NCBI RefSeq assembly: GCF_025264625.1
Contig: NZ_CP093313.1
Span: 6,262,001 to 6,326,000, forward strand
Direction of reading: 5' to 3'
From: Occallatibacter riparius
GTDB lineage: Bacteria; Acidobacteriota; Terriglobia; Terriglobales; Acidobacteriaceae
Length of the DNA: 64,000 nt
Below the pieces are notes generated by a model, which was given only the letters and a program-made list of their open reading frames with translations, was not told the origin of the DNA and did no database searches. The position numbers and the translations under genes were made by a program. This document shows, piece after piece, positions 23,082-32,147 of this stretch. The stretch's first letter is position 1. Each line of letters begins with the position of its first letter.

Positions 23082-24205
23082 GCCGCACCTCCCATGCTGT
23101 AGGTCGACACAACCGTGCGCTGGCTCGCAATCTTGCGCGACAGATCCTCTGGAATGTGGATGTTGAACGGAACGGGCGTCTGCGGTAGCAGCGCGCGATC
23201 CACATACTGGTCTGCCACCCACACAATGTTGCCGTCCTTGTCGTAGAACGTACCCAGCACGTGCGCAATGTTTGCAATCTGGCCGCTCTGGTTCACCACA
23301 CTGCCGGTCAGCGAAGCGTCCGGCGCAGGATTGATCTTGACGTTCTGAATCTCAATCACCGGATCAGCCGATGCCGGAATGAGCTGCGAGAACGGCTGCA
23401 TGTTCACGCTGCCCACACTCGACAACTGCACATCAGGGAACTTGATGAGGAAGGGCGTGACCGCCTTCGGCAGCAGCAGGTGCGAAATCTTGTCGAAGCT
23501 GCCTTCGGTCGCAATCGCCTGTTTGTTCTTGTCCATCACCGTCGCGTTCACGGCAACATAGGCAGGCACCACGTCCTCGTTAAGAAGCTCGCCCATGATT
23601 ACGAGGCCGTCGGCGCGCTGCACAGGGTGCATGTCGATGATGCGCACATGCGGCGCATCCACGTCCTGCGAGCCCCAGTCATCGCCGGCGCCGCGATAAA
23701 TCACGTCCCACCGCAGGTAGTTCACCGGAATGACCTGCGGAGGCAGCGCAGCTTCTTTCGTTACGGGCCACTCCACTTGCCACTCGCCGCCGTTGCGCAC
23801 CACGCGCACGTTGCGGGTCGACACGGAATCACCAACCACCGTAGCCCAGTGCAGCTTCACCTGGTAGTCTGCCTCGCTGTCGGACTCGTGCGTCGGACGC
23901 GTCTCGAAGTTCTCCAGATGCGAGTAGGTGCGCAGGTTGGGATAAGCGCCCGTCACGTCGTGCATGAAGTCCGATTCCGTGAACTGAGCCTTATTTGCCA
24001 GGCTGTTATAGGCCTTGCCCCAATTCAGCGCGCGGATATCAGCGCCAAGGTTCTGCAGCGCAGCAGCAGGCGTGCCGCTCGACTGCACCAGGTGCTTGTC
24101 TGGCGCGTACCCCTGCGCGGCCTTTACCGGCCATAGAGTGCCCCAGACAACGAGAACAATTGTGATGGCACCAAGCACAACAGCAAGAAAACGTCCGTTC
24201 TTCAC
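23078..24205 (-). CDS. Membrane-anchored protein of unknown function
   Basis: A 375-residue protein with an N-terminal helix (FLAVVLGAITIVLVVWGTLW) and a large exported part. Residues about 45-160 (LNWGKAYNSLANKAQFTESD) read like an NTF2/SnoaL-like fold; residues about 195-370 contain VIMGELLNEDVVPAYVAVNA and TGSVVNQSGQIANIAHVLGT, a pattern seen in FxLYD-type domains where two such units follow one another. Start and stop overlap the neighbouring genes (ATGA with the 583-residue gene, GTGA with the next), so the set is translated together. Confidence 0.72.
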   Translation of the reverse strand: MKNGRFLAVVLGAITIVLVVWGTLWPVKAAQGYAPDKHLVQSSGTPAAALQNLGADIRALNWGKAYNSLANKAQFTESDFMHDVTGAYPNLRTYSHLENFETRPTHESDSEADYQVKLHWATVVGDSVSTRNVRVVRNGGEWQVEWPVTKEAALPPQVIPVNYLRWDVIYRGAGDDWGSQDVDAPHVRIIDMHPVQRADGLVIMGELLNEDVVPAYVAVNATVMDKNKQAIATEGSFDKISHLLLPKAVTPFLIKFPDVQLSSVGSVNMQPFSQLIPASADPVIEIQNVKINPAPDASLTGSVVNQSGQIANIAHVLGTFYDKDGNIVWVADQYVDRALLPQTPVPFNIHIPEDLSRKIASQRTVVSTYSMGGAA

Positions 24206-25953
24206 GACGCCAACCTCCCGGGCACAAGCCTTTCCTCTTGGGGATATTCCTCTTCGGCAAGTTCTTCATCGCGGCGCTTCGAGGGAATCAGAACCACCAG
24301 AATCGCAAGAATGCTGCTGCCAAAGGGCAGAATGCCCCACATCAGTCCCTGCCAGTGCGGCGGAATCTGCGGTGCGTTAACGGGCTGGAAGGGCGGCACC
24401 CCATCCTTGCCCCAGACAGTGACCGTGTTGTCCTCGAGTCGGTCAACCGGACGCCAACCTGCGAATGCCAGCAGAGGATCGTAGTAGTTGTCACGAGAGA
24501 TGATCCACTTCAGACCGTATTTGTCTGCGTGGTTGAGGATGGCGCGCAGCGCGTCCAGACCAGCCTCGCCAAAGCCCCTCGAGTTCGTCAGCGTGCCGGC
24601 GCCGTACTTCTGAAGTTCGGGCAGCAGACGGCCGGAATTCCATTCGCCATCTTCACTGGGCGCGTCCGTCAACATCGCCAGCCGCGCAATCTTGTTGCCA
24701 AATCCCAGAGTGATGTAGCTGTACTTATCGTGGCCATCGCGGTTGAGCCACTGGGCAATGCTGTCGACCTTGAAGTCTTCAGCCTCGGGCGGATGGTAGG
24801 TCGTCCAACCCACCGCCAGCGCGCAGCTCAGCGCTGCCAGAACCCCCAGCGTGGCCGCCCCTTTCATGCGGAAGCGATCGATGACCTCAACCGCAAGCAA
24901 GCCGATGAACGGCAGAGCCAGCAGCGAAGCCCAGTAGCTGAATCGCTCCATGGTGAGCACTTCGAATGCGCGGCCCAGCAAGATCCGGCCCACCGGTGTC
25001 GTCCCGCCCAGCCCGATGAGGAACGCAAGCCAGAAGCCGAAGAACAAGGGCCGCAGGCGCGGGGATGCCGCGCCCCGCAGGAAAATAAACGGTAGGGCCA
25101 GAATCATCGCGCCATAAGGAACGATGAAGTAGTTCATTCCGTAGAGCGGCGTCAGGATGTAGTTGGCGCGGCTGGGGTGCGGAATCGGCGTCTGCGTTAC
25201 CGGATAGTGAATCAGCGCGATCCAAAACGGCAGAATCACAATCGCGACTGCCCCTGCCACCAGCAAAACCATGGCTACTGTACGGGCGAAGAGGCCGCCG
25301 GCTGATGTTCCATCGCCCTCGCGGCGATCGATGAACGCCAGCGCAACTACCGGCAGCGCGAAGAAGAATGATCCAAACAGCAGCGTCGCGTGGTGCGCTG
25401 CGGCAGCGGCTGCGAACAGCACCAGGGCCTTGATGAATGCGCTGAACCGTCCGTGACGAATCCACTCATAGAGGAATGGCAGTGCGTTCAGATAGATAGG
25501 CGCGGCCGAAGTCGTGCCCAACTGACCTGCGTTGTAGACTAGGAAGCTTTCCGCGCCAACAAATACGCTCGCCAGCGCCGCGAACGAAGCCGCGCGCGGG
25601 CTCACCCAAAGAGCGGCAAACCGATACACGCCTACAGCCAGAAGCAGGATGGCAATCAACTGCACTGCCATGTAGGCCAATTCGAGCCCAAGCACGTGCG
25701 AGAACATTGCCACCCACTGCTGCGGCAGCGGCGGATACGTAGCCTGCGAGAAGCCCGCATACCACTTCGTGTTCCATGGATCGAACCAGTGGTGCACGTA
25801 GTGGGAAGCAAAGAAGATGTGGAAGTTCGTGTCGTACGACTTCAACGGTAACTTCATCAGCAGAAGCGGCAAATGCACTGCAACGACCGCCATCAGAATC
25901 ATGCTGATTGGGATCGGCCGTTGAGACGGCGTGAGCGACTCAGAGTTCTTCAC
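24202..25953 (-). CDS. Multipass membrane protein, PTPS-related/GT-C-like
   Basis: A 583-residue protein with about 11-12 helices. The first periplasmic loop has KSYDTNFHIFFASHYVHHWF and DPWNTKWYAGFSQATYPPLP, where the Asp-containing loop after the first helix is the landmark of GT-C type transferases and of the related PTPS-related membrane family. The C-terminal soluble part (about 400-530) is periplasmic. The short C-terminal tail after the last helix is acidic (RRDEELAEEEYPQEERL). Likely transfers a sugar from a polyprenyl carrier on the outer face, which would match the GT2 enzyme encoded downstream. First gene of the four-gene run. Confidence 0.72.
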   Translation of the reverse strand: MKNSESLTPSQRPIPISMILMAVVAVHLPLLLMKLPLKSYDTNFHIFFASHYVHHWFDPWNTKWYAGFSQATYPPLPQQWVAMFSHVLGLELAYMAVQLIAILLLAVGVYRFAALWVSPRAASFAALASVFVGAESFLVYNAGQLGTTSAAPIYLNALPFLYEWIRHGRFSAFIKALVLFAAAAAAHHATLLFGSFFFALPVVALAFIDRREGDGTSAGGLFARTVAMVLLVAGAVAIVILPFWIALIHYPVTQTPIPHPSRANYILTPLYGMNYFIVPYGAMILALPFIFLRGAASPRLRPLFFGFWLAFLIGLGGTTPVGRILLGRAFEVLTMERFSYWASLLALPFIGLLAVEVIDRFRMKGAATLGVLAALSCALAVGWTTYHPPEAEDFKVDSIAQWLNRDGHDKYSYITLGFGNKIARLAMLTDAPSEDGEWNSGRLLPELQKYGAGTLTNSRGFGEAGLDALRAILNHADKYGLKWIISRDNYYDPLLAFAGWRPVDRLEDNTVTVWGKDGVPPFQPVNAPQIPPHWQGLMWGILPFGSSILAILVVLIPSKRRDEELAEEEYPQEERLVPGRLAS

Positions 25954-26267
25954 AAGAAGCCTCGTTGAAAAGAGCGAAAAGCCAGATTCCCCCAGGTTTG
26001 CTCTCTTCGGAATTTGCGTCGCGCCGAACTCCCGCCAACCAGATCAGGCCTAAAAGCCACCGGGGTTTGTCGGGAGAAATGACTCGGACACGCAAGTTGT
26101 TCGATTCATAGAGAGCGCCGAGTGGTTGCTTTGCGGAGAAATCTCGAGCTCCGTGTCACCCAATCGGTCGCCACTCCGGACCTCAAGCCAACATCAGGAG
26201 CAGATTTCGAATCCAAATACACAACGCGAGTCCGCCGATTCTGCCTGGGGTTTTTTCAAAAAGAAAA
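25954..26267. promoter_or_regulatory. 314-base divergent promoter region with an imperfect stem-loop
   Basis: It separates the minus-strand envelope operon from the plus-strand TPR/barrel gene, so both promoters must be here. CTCCCG (26029-26034) and CGGGAG (26071-26076) close an imperfect stem extended by CAA/TTG and CC/GG, with GGC-CTAAAA-GCC inside. The A-rich run just before 26268 (AAAAAGAAAA) may stand in for a ribosome binding site. No gene is seen. Confidence 0.45.
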
Positions 26268-29200
26268 ATGAAAGCTACGATTGCACCACTTAAGATCGCC
26301 TTTGTATGGGCACTGCTCGGAGCCGCCTGCACGCTCAGTGCTCAGACGTTCCAGGTTGGCCCCGACACGTCTCAGAGCCCGCAAGCCAAGCAAGGCCAGA
26401 AGAGAGACCAGAATCAGAGCCAGCAGCTTGGCTTTGGCTCCGGTCTGCAGAACGCGCGTATTGCCCGTGCCGCGGAGATGGCGTTGCAGCGCGGCGACAA
26501 GGCGCAAGCCCTGAATTATGCACGCCTTGCGGTGAAAGCCGCGCCCAACGATGCGCAGCTTTGGTTCCTCCTCGGTTACGCCGCGCGCCTCAACAATCGG
26601 CTCTCCGAGTCGGAGCAGGCGTACAAACACGGCCTCAGCCTGAGCCCTTCCGCGCTCGGCGGACAGTCCGGACTCGCGCAGGTCTACAACCAGGCCGGCC
26701 GCTCGAGCGATGCCGAGAAGCTGTTGAAGCAGGTCATCAGTGCCGATCCCAACCGCCGCGACGACGTCCTCCTTCTCGGCGAGCTGCATATGCGCGCCAG
26801 GGATTACGAAGGCGCACTCGACTGGCTCATGCGCGCCGAGCGGCTCCGGCCCGACGCGCGCGCCGAAGTTTTGCTCGCAATGTCGTATCAGCAGCTGAAA
26901 CGCATGGATCAGGCCAACCACTATCTGGAACTGGCGCGCCACCGTGACCCCAACAATCCCGACGTGGAGCGCTCGCTCGCAGGCTTTTACCGCGATGTGG
27001 GCAAGTACGAGGAAGCGATCAAGGCGCTCCAGGCCATCAAGAATCCAAAACCCGACGTCATCGCCGAGCTTGGCTTTACATACCAGCTCGCCGGCAAAAT
27101 GAATGAGTCTGCGAAGACCTATGCCAGGGCCGCCAACGCCGCGCCTAAGGACATCAATCTGCAGCTCTCCGCCGCACAGGCTCAGGTGGCAGCAGGCGCC
27201 CCGGAGGATGCCGATCCATTCCTCAGCCGCGCCGCCTCCATTGAAGCCGACAACTACCGCCTGCACGCAATCCGCGCCGGCATCGCGCGCATGCAGGATC
27301 GCAACGACGATGCGATCAAGGAATACCAGGCAGCCATCGCTCACCTGCCCGCCACCCCGAGCGAAGGTCCGCTCTACGGCGTTCAGTTGCATGTCGAGTT
27401 GATGCAGCTCTATAAGAGCACGGGCGACGACAGCGCCGCCGCCCAGCAGCTCGCCACCGCCCAGCAGCAGATCAACGCAATCAACGAGCAGGGCCTTGGC
27501 CGCGACGCATATCTCCGCCTTCGCGCCGTCATCAAGCTCGCTCTGGGCGATACCGACGGCGCGCTCGCTGACGTTCGCGAGGCGCTGGCCTTAAACGCAG
27601 AGAATCGCGACGACCTGCAGCTCGATGGCGACATCCTCATGAAGTTGGGCCGTGCGGAAGACGCTATCGCAGCCTACAAGAAAGTGCTCGTGATCGACCC
27701 GAAGAATCGTTTTGCGCTGATCTCTCTCGGGTACGCCTCACGCGCCGCCAACCGCCCCGATGATGCGGAGAAGTACTTCAAGCAGCTCGCTCAACTTGAT
27801 CCTTCGTCCTACATTCCCTATCTCGCTCTCGGCGATCTTGAAGCGTCACGCCGTCAGTTCACCGTTGCACAGACGAATTACAGCAAGGCCTACGCCCTGG
27901 CGCCGAAGCGCTCCGCCATCGTTGCAGGTGGTATGAACGCGGCTATCGAAGCTCACAACATGAATCTCGCTGGCGAATGGGCCGGCCGCGTGACCGAGGC
28001 CATGAATCGCGATCCGCAGGTGCTGCGCGAACGTGAACGGTACCTCAACTTCAAGGGAGACTACGCACAGTCCGCCGCGATTGGCGAGCAGGCCATCAAG
28101 GTGCTTCCGCACGATCGCGATGTCGTGGTCTACCTCGGATACGACTATTTGCGCCTGGAGAAGTGGCAGCAGCTTCTGACGCTTGCCAACGACAACACGC
28201 CCAAGTTCCCCAAGGAGCCTGACCTTCCGCTCCTTGCCGGTTACGTGCACAAGCATCAGGGCGAAAGCGAGCAGGCTCGCCAGGACTTCACGGAAGCATT
28301 GACCCGCGATCCCGAAGTGGTCACAGCCTACGTAAACCGCGGCTACATGCTGAACGATCTGCACCAGCCGCAGGCTGCCGCCAACGACTTCGAACAGGCC
28401 ATCAAGCGCGAGCCGAAGAACGGCGAAGCGCATCTTGGCTTGGCTTACTCCTACCTCGACCTGAACAAGCCGTCCGCTGCTCTCAAGCAGGCCGAACTCG
28501 CCGAACAGACCATGGGCGATCACAAGGATATCCACGTGATCCGCGCGACTGCTTATGGCCGTCAGGCCATGCTGAACAAGGCTGTCGAAGAATATCGGGC
28601 CGCGCTCAAGTTCGATCCGAACGACGGCTCCCTTCACCTTGGTCTCGGCAACGCGCTCTTCACTGAGCGCAAGTATCACGATGCCGTCGATGAGCTCAAC
28701 ACCGCCGCCAAGTTCTCGCCGAACGATGCGAACATCTACGCAATGCTGGCGCGCGCTTACGCCAACCTCGACGACCGCGATCAAACGACGAAGAATGCCG
28801 AGACAGCCGAGCGCCTGGCGAAAAACGCCCCCGCTCCGGACAATGACTTCCAGGAGCCTTTGCAGAGCACCATCTATGTCCAGACTGGCCAGGCCTTCAG
28901 CACCATCGGAGACCAGAAGGCCGCAATGGATCGCTTCACGCGCGCTCTTGAAGTTCCAAAAGCCAATCGCCTCACCGTACGTCTCGCCATCGCGCACCTT
29001 ATGGCTGAGCAAGGCCATGAAGACGACGCGCAGCGGCAGGTCGCGCTCGGCCTGATGGAAGCCGGCGCCGGCGAAACCAAGCCTGCCTCCGGTCCTCAGT
29101 TCATTCAGGCTGCCGACGTCTTCCGCAGCCTCCATGAGTACGATCTCTCGCAGCAGTATCTCGAGCGTGCAAAGATGGCTGGCGCGCCTGATCCGGAAGT

Positions 29201-30503
29201 GCGCATCGGCATGGCGAACAACTACCTCGCCGTGGGCGACACCGCGCGCGCAAAGGCCGAGTTGGCTGCGGTCAGTGCATCCACTGACGGTACGCCCGAT
29301 TACCAGTTCCTTCTCGCGCAGGCCAACGTCTTCCGCCAGGAGCATCAGTCCGCTCAGGCACTCACCTCGTTCGCGCAGGCCTCGAATGCCGAAGGCGAAG
29401 ACCAGACCGCCCAGCAAGGATTGCTGCAGGCCGGGGGCGAAGAAGGTTGGCGCATCACGCCGACCGTCAGCATGCTCTCCGACGTCTCGCTCAGCCCCAT
29501 CTACGAAGACTCCACCGTCTACGTCCTCGACGCGAAGCTCGATACCGCCACACCCATCACTTCGGGTCAGACCAGTCTGCTTCCACCACCGCGTTCTTCA
29601 CTCCAGACGCAGTGGACGAACGCATTTCACCTTCACTTCACGCCGGCGTTGCCGTTGAGCGGATTCTTCCAGTTGCGGAACGCCCGCGGACAAATCTCCG
29701 TTCCCGCGACCAACTCGATCGTGAATCGCGACACGACCGACTACACGTTGAACCTGGGTGTCGCTCCCACGGTCCGCATGGGGACCAATGTCGTCACGTT
29801 CAATAGCGGCGTCCAGACATCGATTCGCCGTGATTCCGAGTCGCCTGCCGAGATGAACCAGAACCTGCTCCGCCTGTTCACCTATGTGAACACGGGCTCG
29901 TTCTTCAACGCGCTGTCGGTCAGCGGCTACGTGATTCACGAGTCCGGCCCGTTCACTGATAACAACGGCCTCAGCTCAAGCCTGTTCACAGCGGCCGTCG
30001 ACTTCCGTGTCGGCTCGCCCTGGGGCAAGACTGCACTGCTCACCGGATGGGGAACAAGCAAGCAGACGTTCTCTCCACGCAACTTCCAGAACTACTTCAC
30101 CTCCAGCTACATCGGAATGGAGCGCCGCTTCGGCGAGCATCTCGATGTCCGCGCGATGCTGGAGTTCCTGCGCGCCTGGCGCGTAGTAGACACGAACAAC
30201 GGAATCGCGCAGAACCTTCGCCCCGCCGGCTGGCTCAACTACAGCTTCAAGCGCAACTGGAACGCGCAGGTCTCCGGCTCCTATTCAAGCGTTCGCAATT
30301 TCCACGACTACGACGCGATTCAGACGGGCTTCTCGGTTTCGTACGCAATGCCTATCCACCGCAAGTTCGCTGATGAGAGCGGACAGATGATGCTGGCCTA
30401 CCCGATTCGCTTCTCGGGCGGCCTGCAAAATGAAACCTTCTTCAACTTCCCCACTGGGAACAATAATCAGCTTCGGCCGTATATCGGAATCACAATATTT
30501 TAA
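26268..30503 (+). CDS. TPR protein with C-terminal outer-membrane beta-barrel
   Basis: A 1411-residue exported protein. The signal peptide ends near residue 25 (TLSAQ-TFQ). Residues about 60-1030 are a long array of TPR helical hairpins (LNYARLAVKAAPNDAQLWFL; AIAAYKKVLVIDPKNRFALI). From about 1055 the composition changes to amphipathic strands with alternating residues, ending in GITIF with a C-terminal Phe, the mark of outer-membrane barrels inserted by BamA. Long periplasmic TPR array plus export barrel is the layout of BcsC, PgaA and the AlgK/AlgE pair, which carry exopolysaccharide out of the cell. No synthase is adjacent, so the polymer is unknown. The GT4 gene follows after 12 bases. 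Confidence 0.83.
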   Translation: MKATIAPLKIAFVWALLGAACTLSAQTFQVGPDTSQSPQAKQGQKRDQNQSQQLGFGSGLQNARIARAAEMALQRGDKAQALNYARLAVKAAPNDAQLWFLLGYAARLNNRLSESEQAYKHGLSLSPSALGGQSGLAQVYNQAGRSSDAEKLLKQVISADPNRRDDVLLLGELHMRARDYEGALDWLMRAERLRPDARAEVLLAMSYQQLKRMDQANHYLELARHRDPNNPDVERSLAGFYRDVGKYEEAIKALQAIKNPKPDVIAELGFTYQLAGKMNESAKTYARAANAAPKDINLQLSAAQAQVAAGAPEDADPFLSRAASIEADNYRLHAIRAGIARMQDRNDDAIKEYQAAIAHLPATPSEGPLYGVQLHVELMQLYKSTGDDSAAAQQLATAQQQINAINEQGLGRDAYLRLRAVIKLALGDTDGALADVREALALNAENRDDLQLDGDILMKLGRAEDAIAAYKKVLVIDPKNRFALISLGYASRAANRPDDAEKYFKQLAQLDPSSYIPYLALGDLEASRRQFTVAQTNYSKAYALAPKRSAIVAGGMNAAIEAHNMNLAGEWAGRVTEAMNRDPQVLRERERYLNFKGDYAQSAAIGEQAIKVLPHDRDVVVYLGYDYLRLEKWQQLLTLANDNTPKFPKEPDLPLLAGYVHKHQGESEQARQDFTEALTRDPEVVTAYVNRGYMLNDLHQPQAAANDFEQAIKREPKNGEAHLGLAYSYLDLNKPSAALKQAELAEQTMGDHKDIHVIRATAYGRQAMLNKAVEEYRAALKFDPNDGSLHLGLGNALFTERKYHDAVDELNTAAKFSPNDANIYAMLARAYANLDDRDQTTKNAETAERLAKNAPAPDNDFQEPLQSTIYVQTGQAFSTIGDQKAAMDRFTRALEVPKANRLTVRLAIAHLMAEQGHEDDAQRQVALGLMEAGAGETKPASGPQFIQAADVFRSLHEYDLSQQYLERAKMAGAPDPEVRIGMANNYLAVGDTARAKAELAAVSASTDGTPDYQFLLAQANVFRQEHQSAQALTSFAQASNAEGEDQTAQQGLLQAGGEEGWRITPTVSMLSDVSLSPIYEDSTVYVLDAKLDTATPITSGQTSLLPPPRSSLQTQWTNAFHLHFTPALPLSGFFQLRNARGQISVPATNSIVNRDTTDYTLNLGVAPTVRMGTNVVTFNSGVQTSIRRDSESPAEMNQNLLRLFTYVNTGSFFNALSVSGYVIHESGPFTDNNGLSSSLFTAAVDFRVGSPWGKTALLTGWGTSKQTFSPRNFQNYFTSSYIGMERRFGEHLDVRAMLEFLRAWRVVDTNNGIAQNLRPAGWLNYSFKRNWNAQVSGSYSSVRNFHDYDAIQTGFSVSYAMPIHRKFADESGQMMLAYPIRFSGGLQNETFFNFPTGNNNQLRPYIGITIF

Positions 30504-30515
30504 GGCGGATAAATC

Positions 30516-31922
30516 ATGAAAATTTGCCTGGTAGGCACCTTTCCTCCCAGTGGACGCCAGTTGAACGAATATGCATTTCACATCGCGCGAGAACTGCGCC
30601 GGCATGAAGACATTGAACTGACAATCCTCTCTGATGAATTGACCGAGTGCGAATTCGCCACCGACGAAAACGGCAACCCGCTCAACATTGAAGAGCAGTC
30701 CGAACTGCCCGGGTTCAACGTGGTGCGCTGCTGGAGATTCGGCAGCATGAGCAATCCGGTGCGCCTGCTCAAAGAAATCCGCAAGGTCGATCCGGATATC
30801 GTCTGGTTCAACCTCGTCTTCTCCAGCTTCGCCACGCCGGAGAATCCCGTTGCCGCCTTCGCCGGCTTATCGGTTCCTGCGCTTGTGCGCGCCGCTGGAT
30901 ACTTCACACACATCACGCTCCACCATATCCTCGAGCACGTTGACTTCGCCGCCGCCGGCGTGAAACGCGAGCGTCTCTTCCGCATCGGGACAGAACTCGC
31001 CACCAAGGCGCTCCTCAAGGCAAACTCCGTCTCCGTTCTGCTGCCTGGTTATCACCACACTCTGCTCACCAAATACGGAGCCGAGAATGTGCTGCTTGGC
31101 ACGCATGGAACTTTCGCCACGAGCGCCACTCCACCCGACTTCAGCATGCGCGGCAATCCTAACAAGCGCATCCTCGCGATCGGCCATTGGGGCACTTACA
31201 AGCGCCTTGAGACTTTGATGGAAGCCTTTCCCAAGGTGCTCGAGAGAGTCCCCGAAGCGCGGCTCGTCGTCGCTGGTGCCAATCATCATCAGCGCCCCGG
31301 CTATTGGGAATCCATCCGCGCCGCTCAGCCCAAGGATCTCCCCATCGACTTCAAAGGCTACGTCGCTGAAGAGGATATTCCCGAGCTCTTTCAGAGCACC
31401 TCAGTCCTCGTGCTCCCCTATGACTCAGCTACCGGATCCAGCGGGCCCGCGCACCAGGCTTGCGAATATGGTGTGCCCATCGTCAGCGCCGATCTCCCCG
31501 ATTTCCGCGGAATGGCACGCGACGAAGACATGGCGATTCGCTTCTACGAGCGCGGCAACGCCGATGACCTCGCCGATCAGATCTCGGCCATCCTGCTCTC
31601 CCCTGAGCTTGAGCGCGAGATGGCGATGCACAACTACGCCGCCGGTGTTGATATGACGATTACAAACGTCGTTAACAATTACCTACGCTGGTTCCGACTG
31701 AACAAAGCCAAGCGCGACCTGCGCGATTCTGCCCATCTGCACGCCGCCCAGGCTGCCGACGGCATCGATGGTGAACACGACATTGACTCAGCGGGGCAGC
31801 GGCAGTCTCATCCAACTCTGGTGCAGCCTCAGGAAGAGCTGGACGCGATCGGTCGCCTTGAGCGCGCTCATACTTATGCCGACGGCGGCGAGTATCCGGC
31901 CAATCCTCCTGCACGTCTCTGA
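30516..31922 (+). CDS. GT4-like glycosyltransferase
   Basis: A 468-residue protein of the GT-B fold: MKICLVGTFPPSGRQLNEYA at the N-terminus and a C-terminal domain starting near NKRILAIGHWGTYKRLETLM, with KGYVAEEDIPELFQSTSVLV. In the donor site the usual EX7E pair is not evident: the region reads GSSGPAHQACEYGVPIV, with Gln where the second Glu is expected. A hydrophilic tail of about 70 residues follows the fold. It is 12 bases after the TPR/barrel gene, so both are made from one message; a transferase for the exported polymer is the natural guess. Confidence 0.85.
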   Translation: MKICLVGTFPPSGRQLNEYAFHIARELRRHEDIELTILSDELTECEFATDENGNPLNIEEQSELPGFNVVRCWRFGSMSNPVRLLKEIRKVDPDIVWFNLVFSSFATPENPVAAFAGLSVPALVRAAGYFTHITLHHILEHVDFAAAGVKRERLFRIGTELATKALLKANSVSVLLPGYHHTLLTKYGAENVLLGTHGTFATSATPPDFSMRGNPNKRILAIGHWGTYKRLETLMEAFPKVLERVPEARLVVAGANHHQRPGYWESIRAAQPKDLPIDFKGYVAEEDIPELFQSTSVLVLPYDSATGSSGPAHQACEYGVPIVSADLPDFRGMARDEDMAIRFYERGNADDLADQISAILLSPELEREMAMHNYAAGVDMTITNVVNNYLRWFRLNKAKRDLRDSAHLHAAQAADGIDGEHDIDSAGQRQSHPTLVQPQEELDAIGRLERAHTYADGGEYPANPPARL

Positions 31923-31990
31923 AATTTTGCAATTGGTCCCACCACGAATGATGCTTCTCGGCCATACATTGCGCCGGGAAGCATCCGTAT

Positions 31991-32022
31991 GTCCGCGACT
32001 GACCATCCAAATCAGTACGGAC
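31991..32022. other. Imperfect hairpin in the leader of the phosphoesterase gene
   Basis: GTCCG-CG-ACTGA, a nine-base loop, TCAGT-A-CGGAC: two five-pair helices with a small internal loop. It lies about 125 bases before the start codon at 32148 in a 225-base gap that holds no gene. There is no T tail, so it is not an obvious terminator for the GT4 gene. Confidence 0.35.
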
Positions 32023-32147
32023 CTATGGGGACACTGGGGCCCTTTCTGTCCGCTCGTGATTTCGCTTTATTCATTTTCAAAATCTCGGCCGCTTTTGCCG
32101 GGCATTGACAGCACCGCGATTCGAGCACTTGATCAAGGAGTCTTGTC

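Noticed and set aside
25975..26090. Possible cyclic-di-GMP riboswitch in the divergent leader
   Set aside because: Some GEMM-like words (GCAAA, AGGCCTAAAAGCC) occur, but not in the order or spacing of the known aptamer on either strand.
26256..29417. Long open frames on the minus strand opposite the TPR/barrel gene (378 and 523 codons)
   Set aside because: They mirror the codon pattern of a clear TPR gene, have no family-like content or ribosome binding site, and are expected by chance opposite GC-rich genes.
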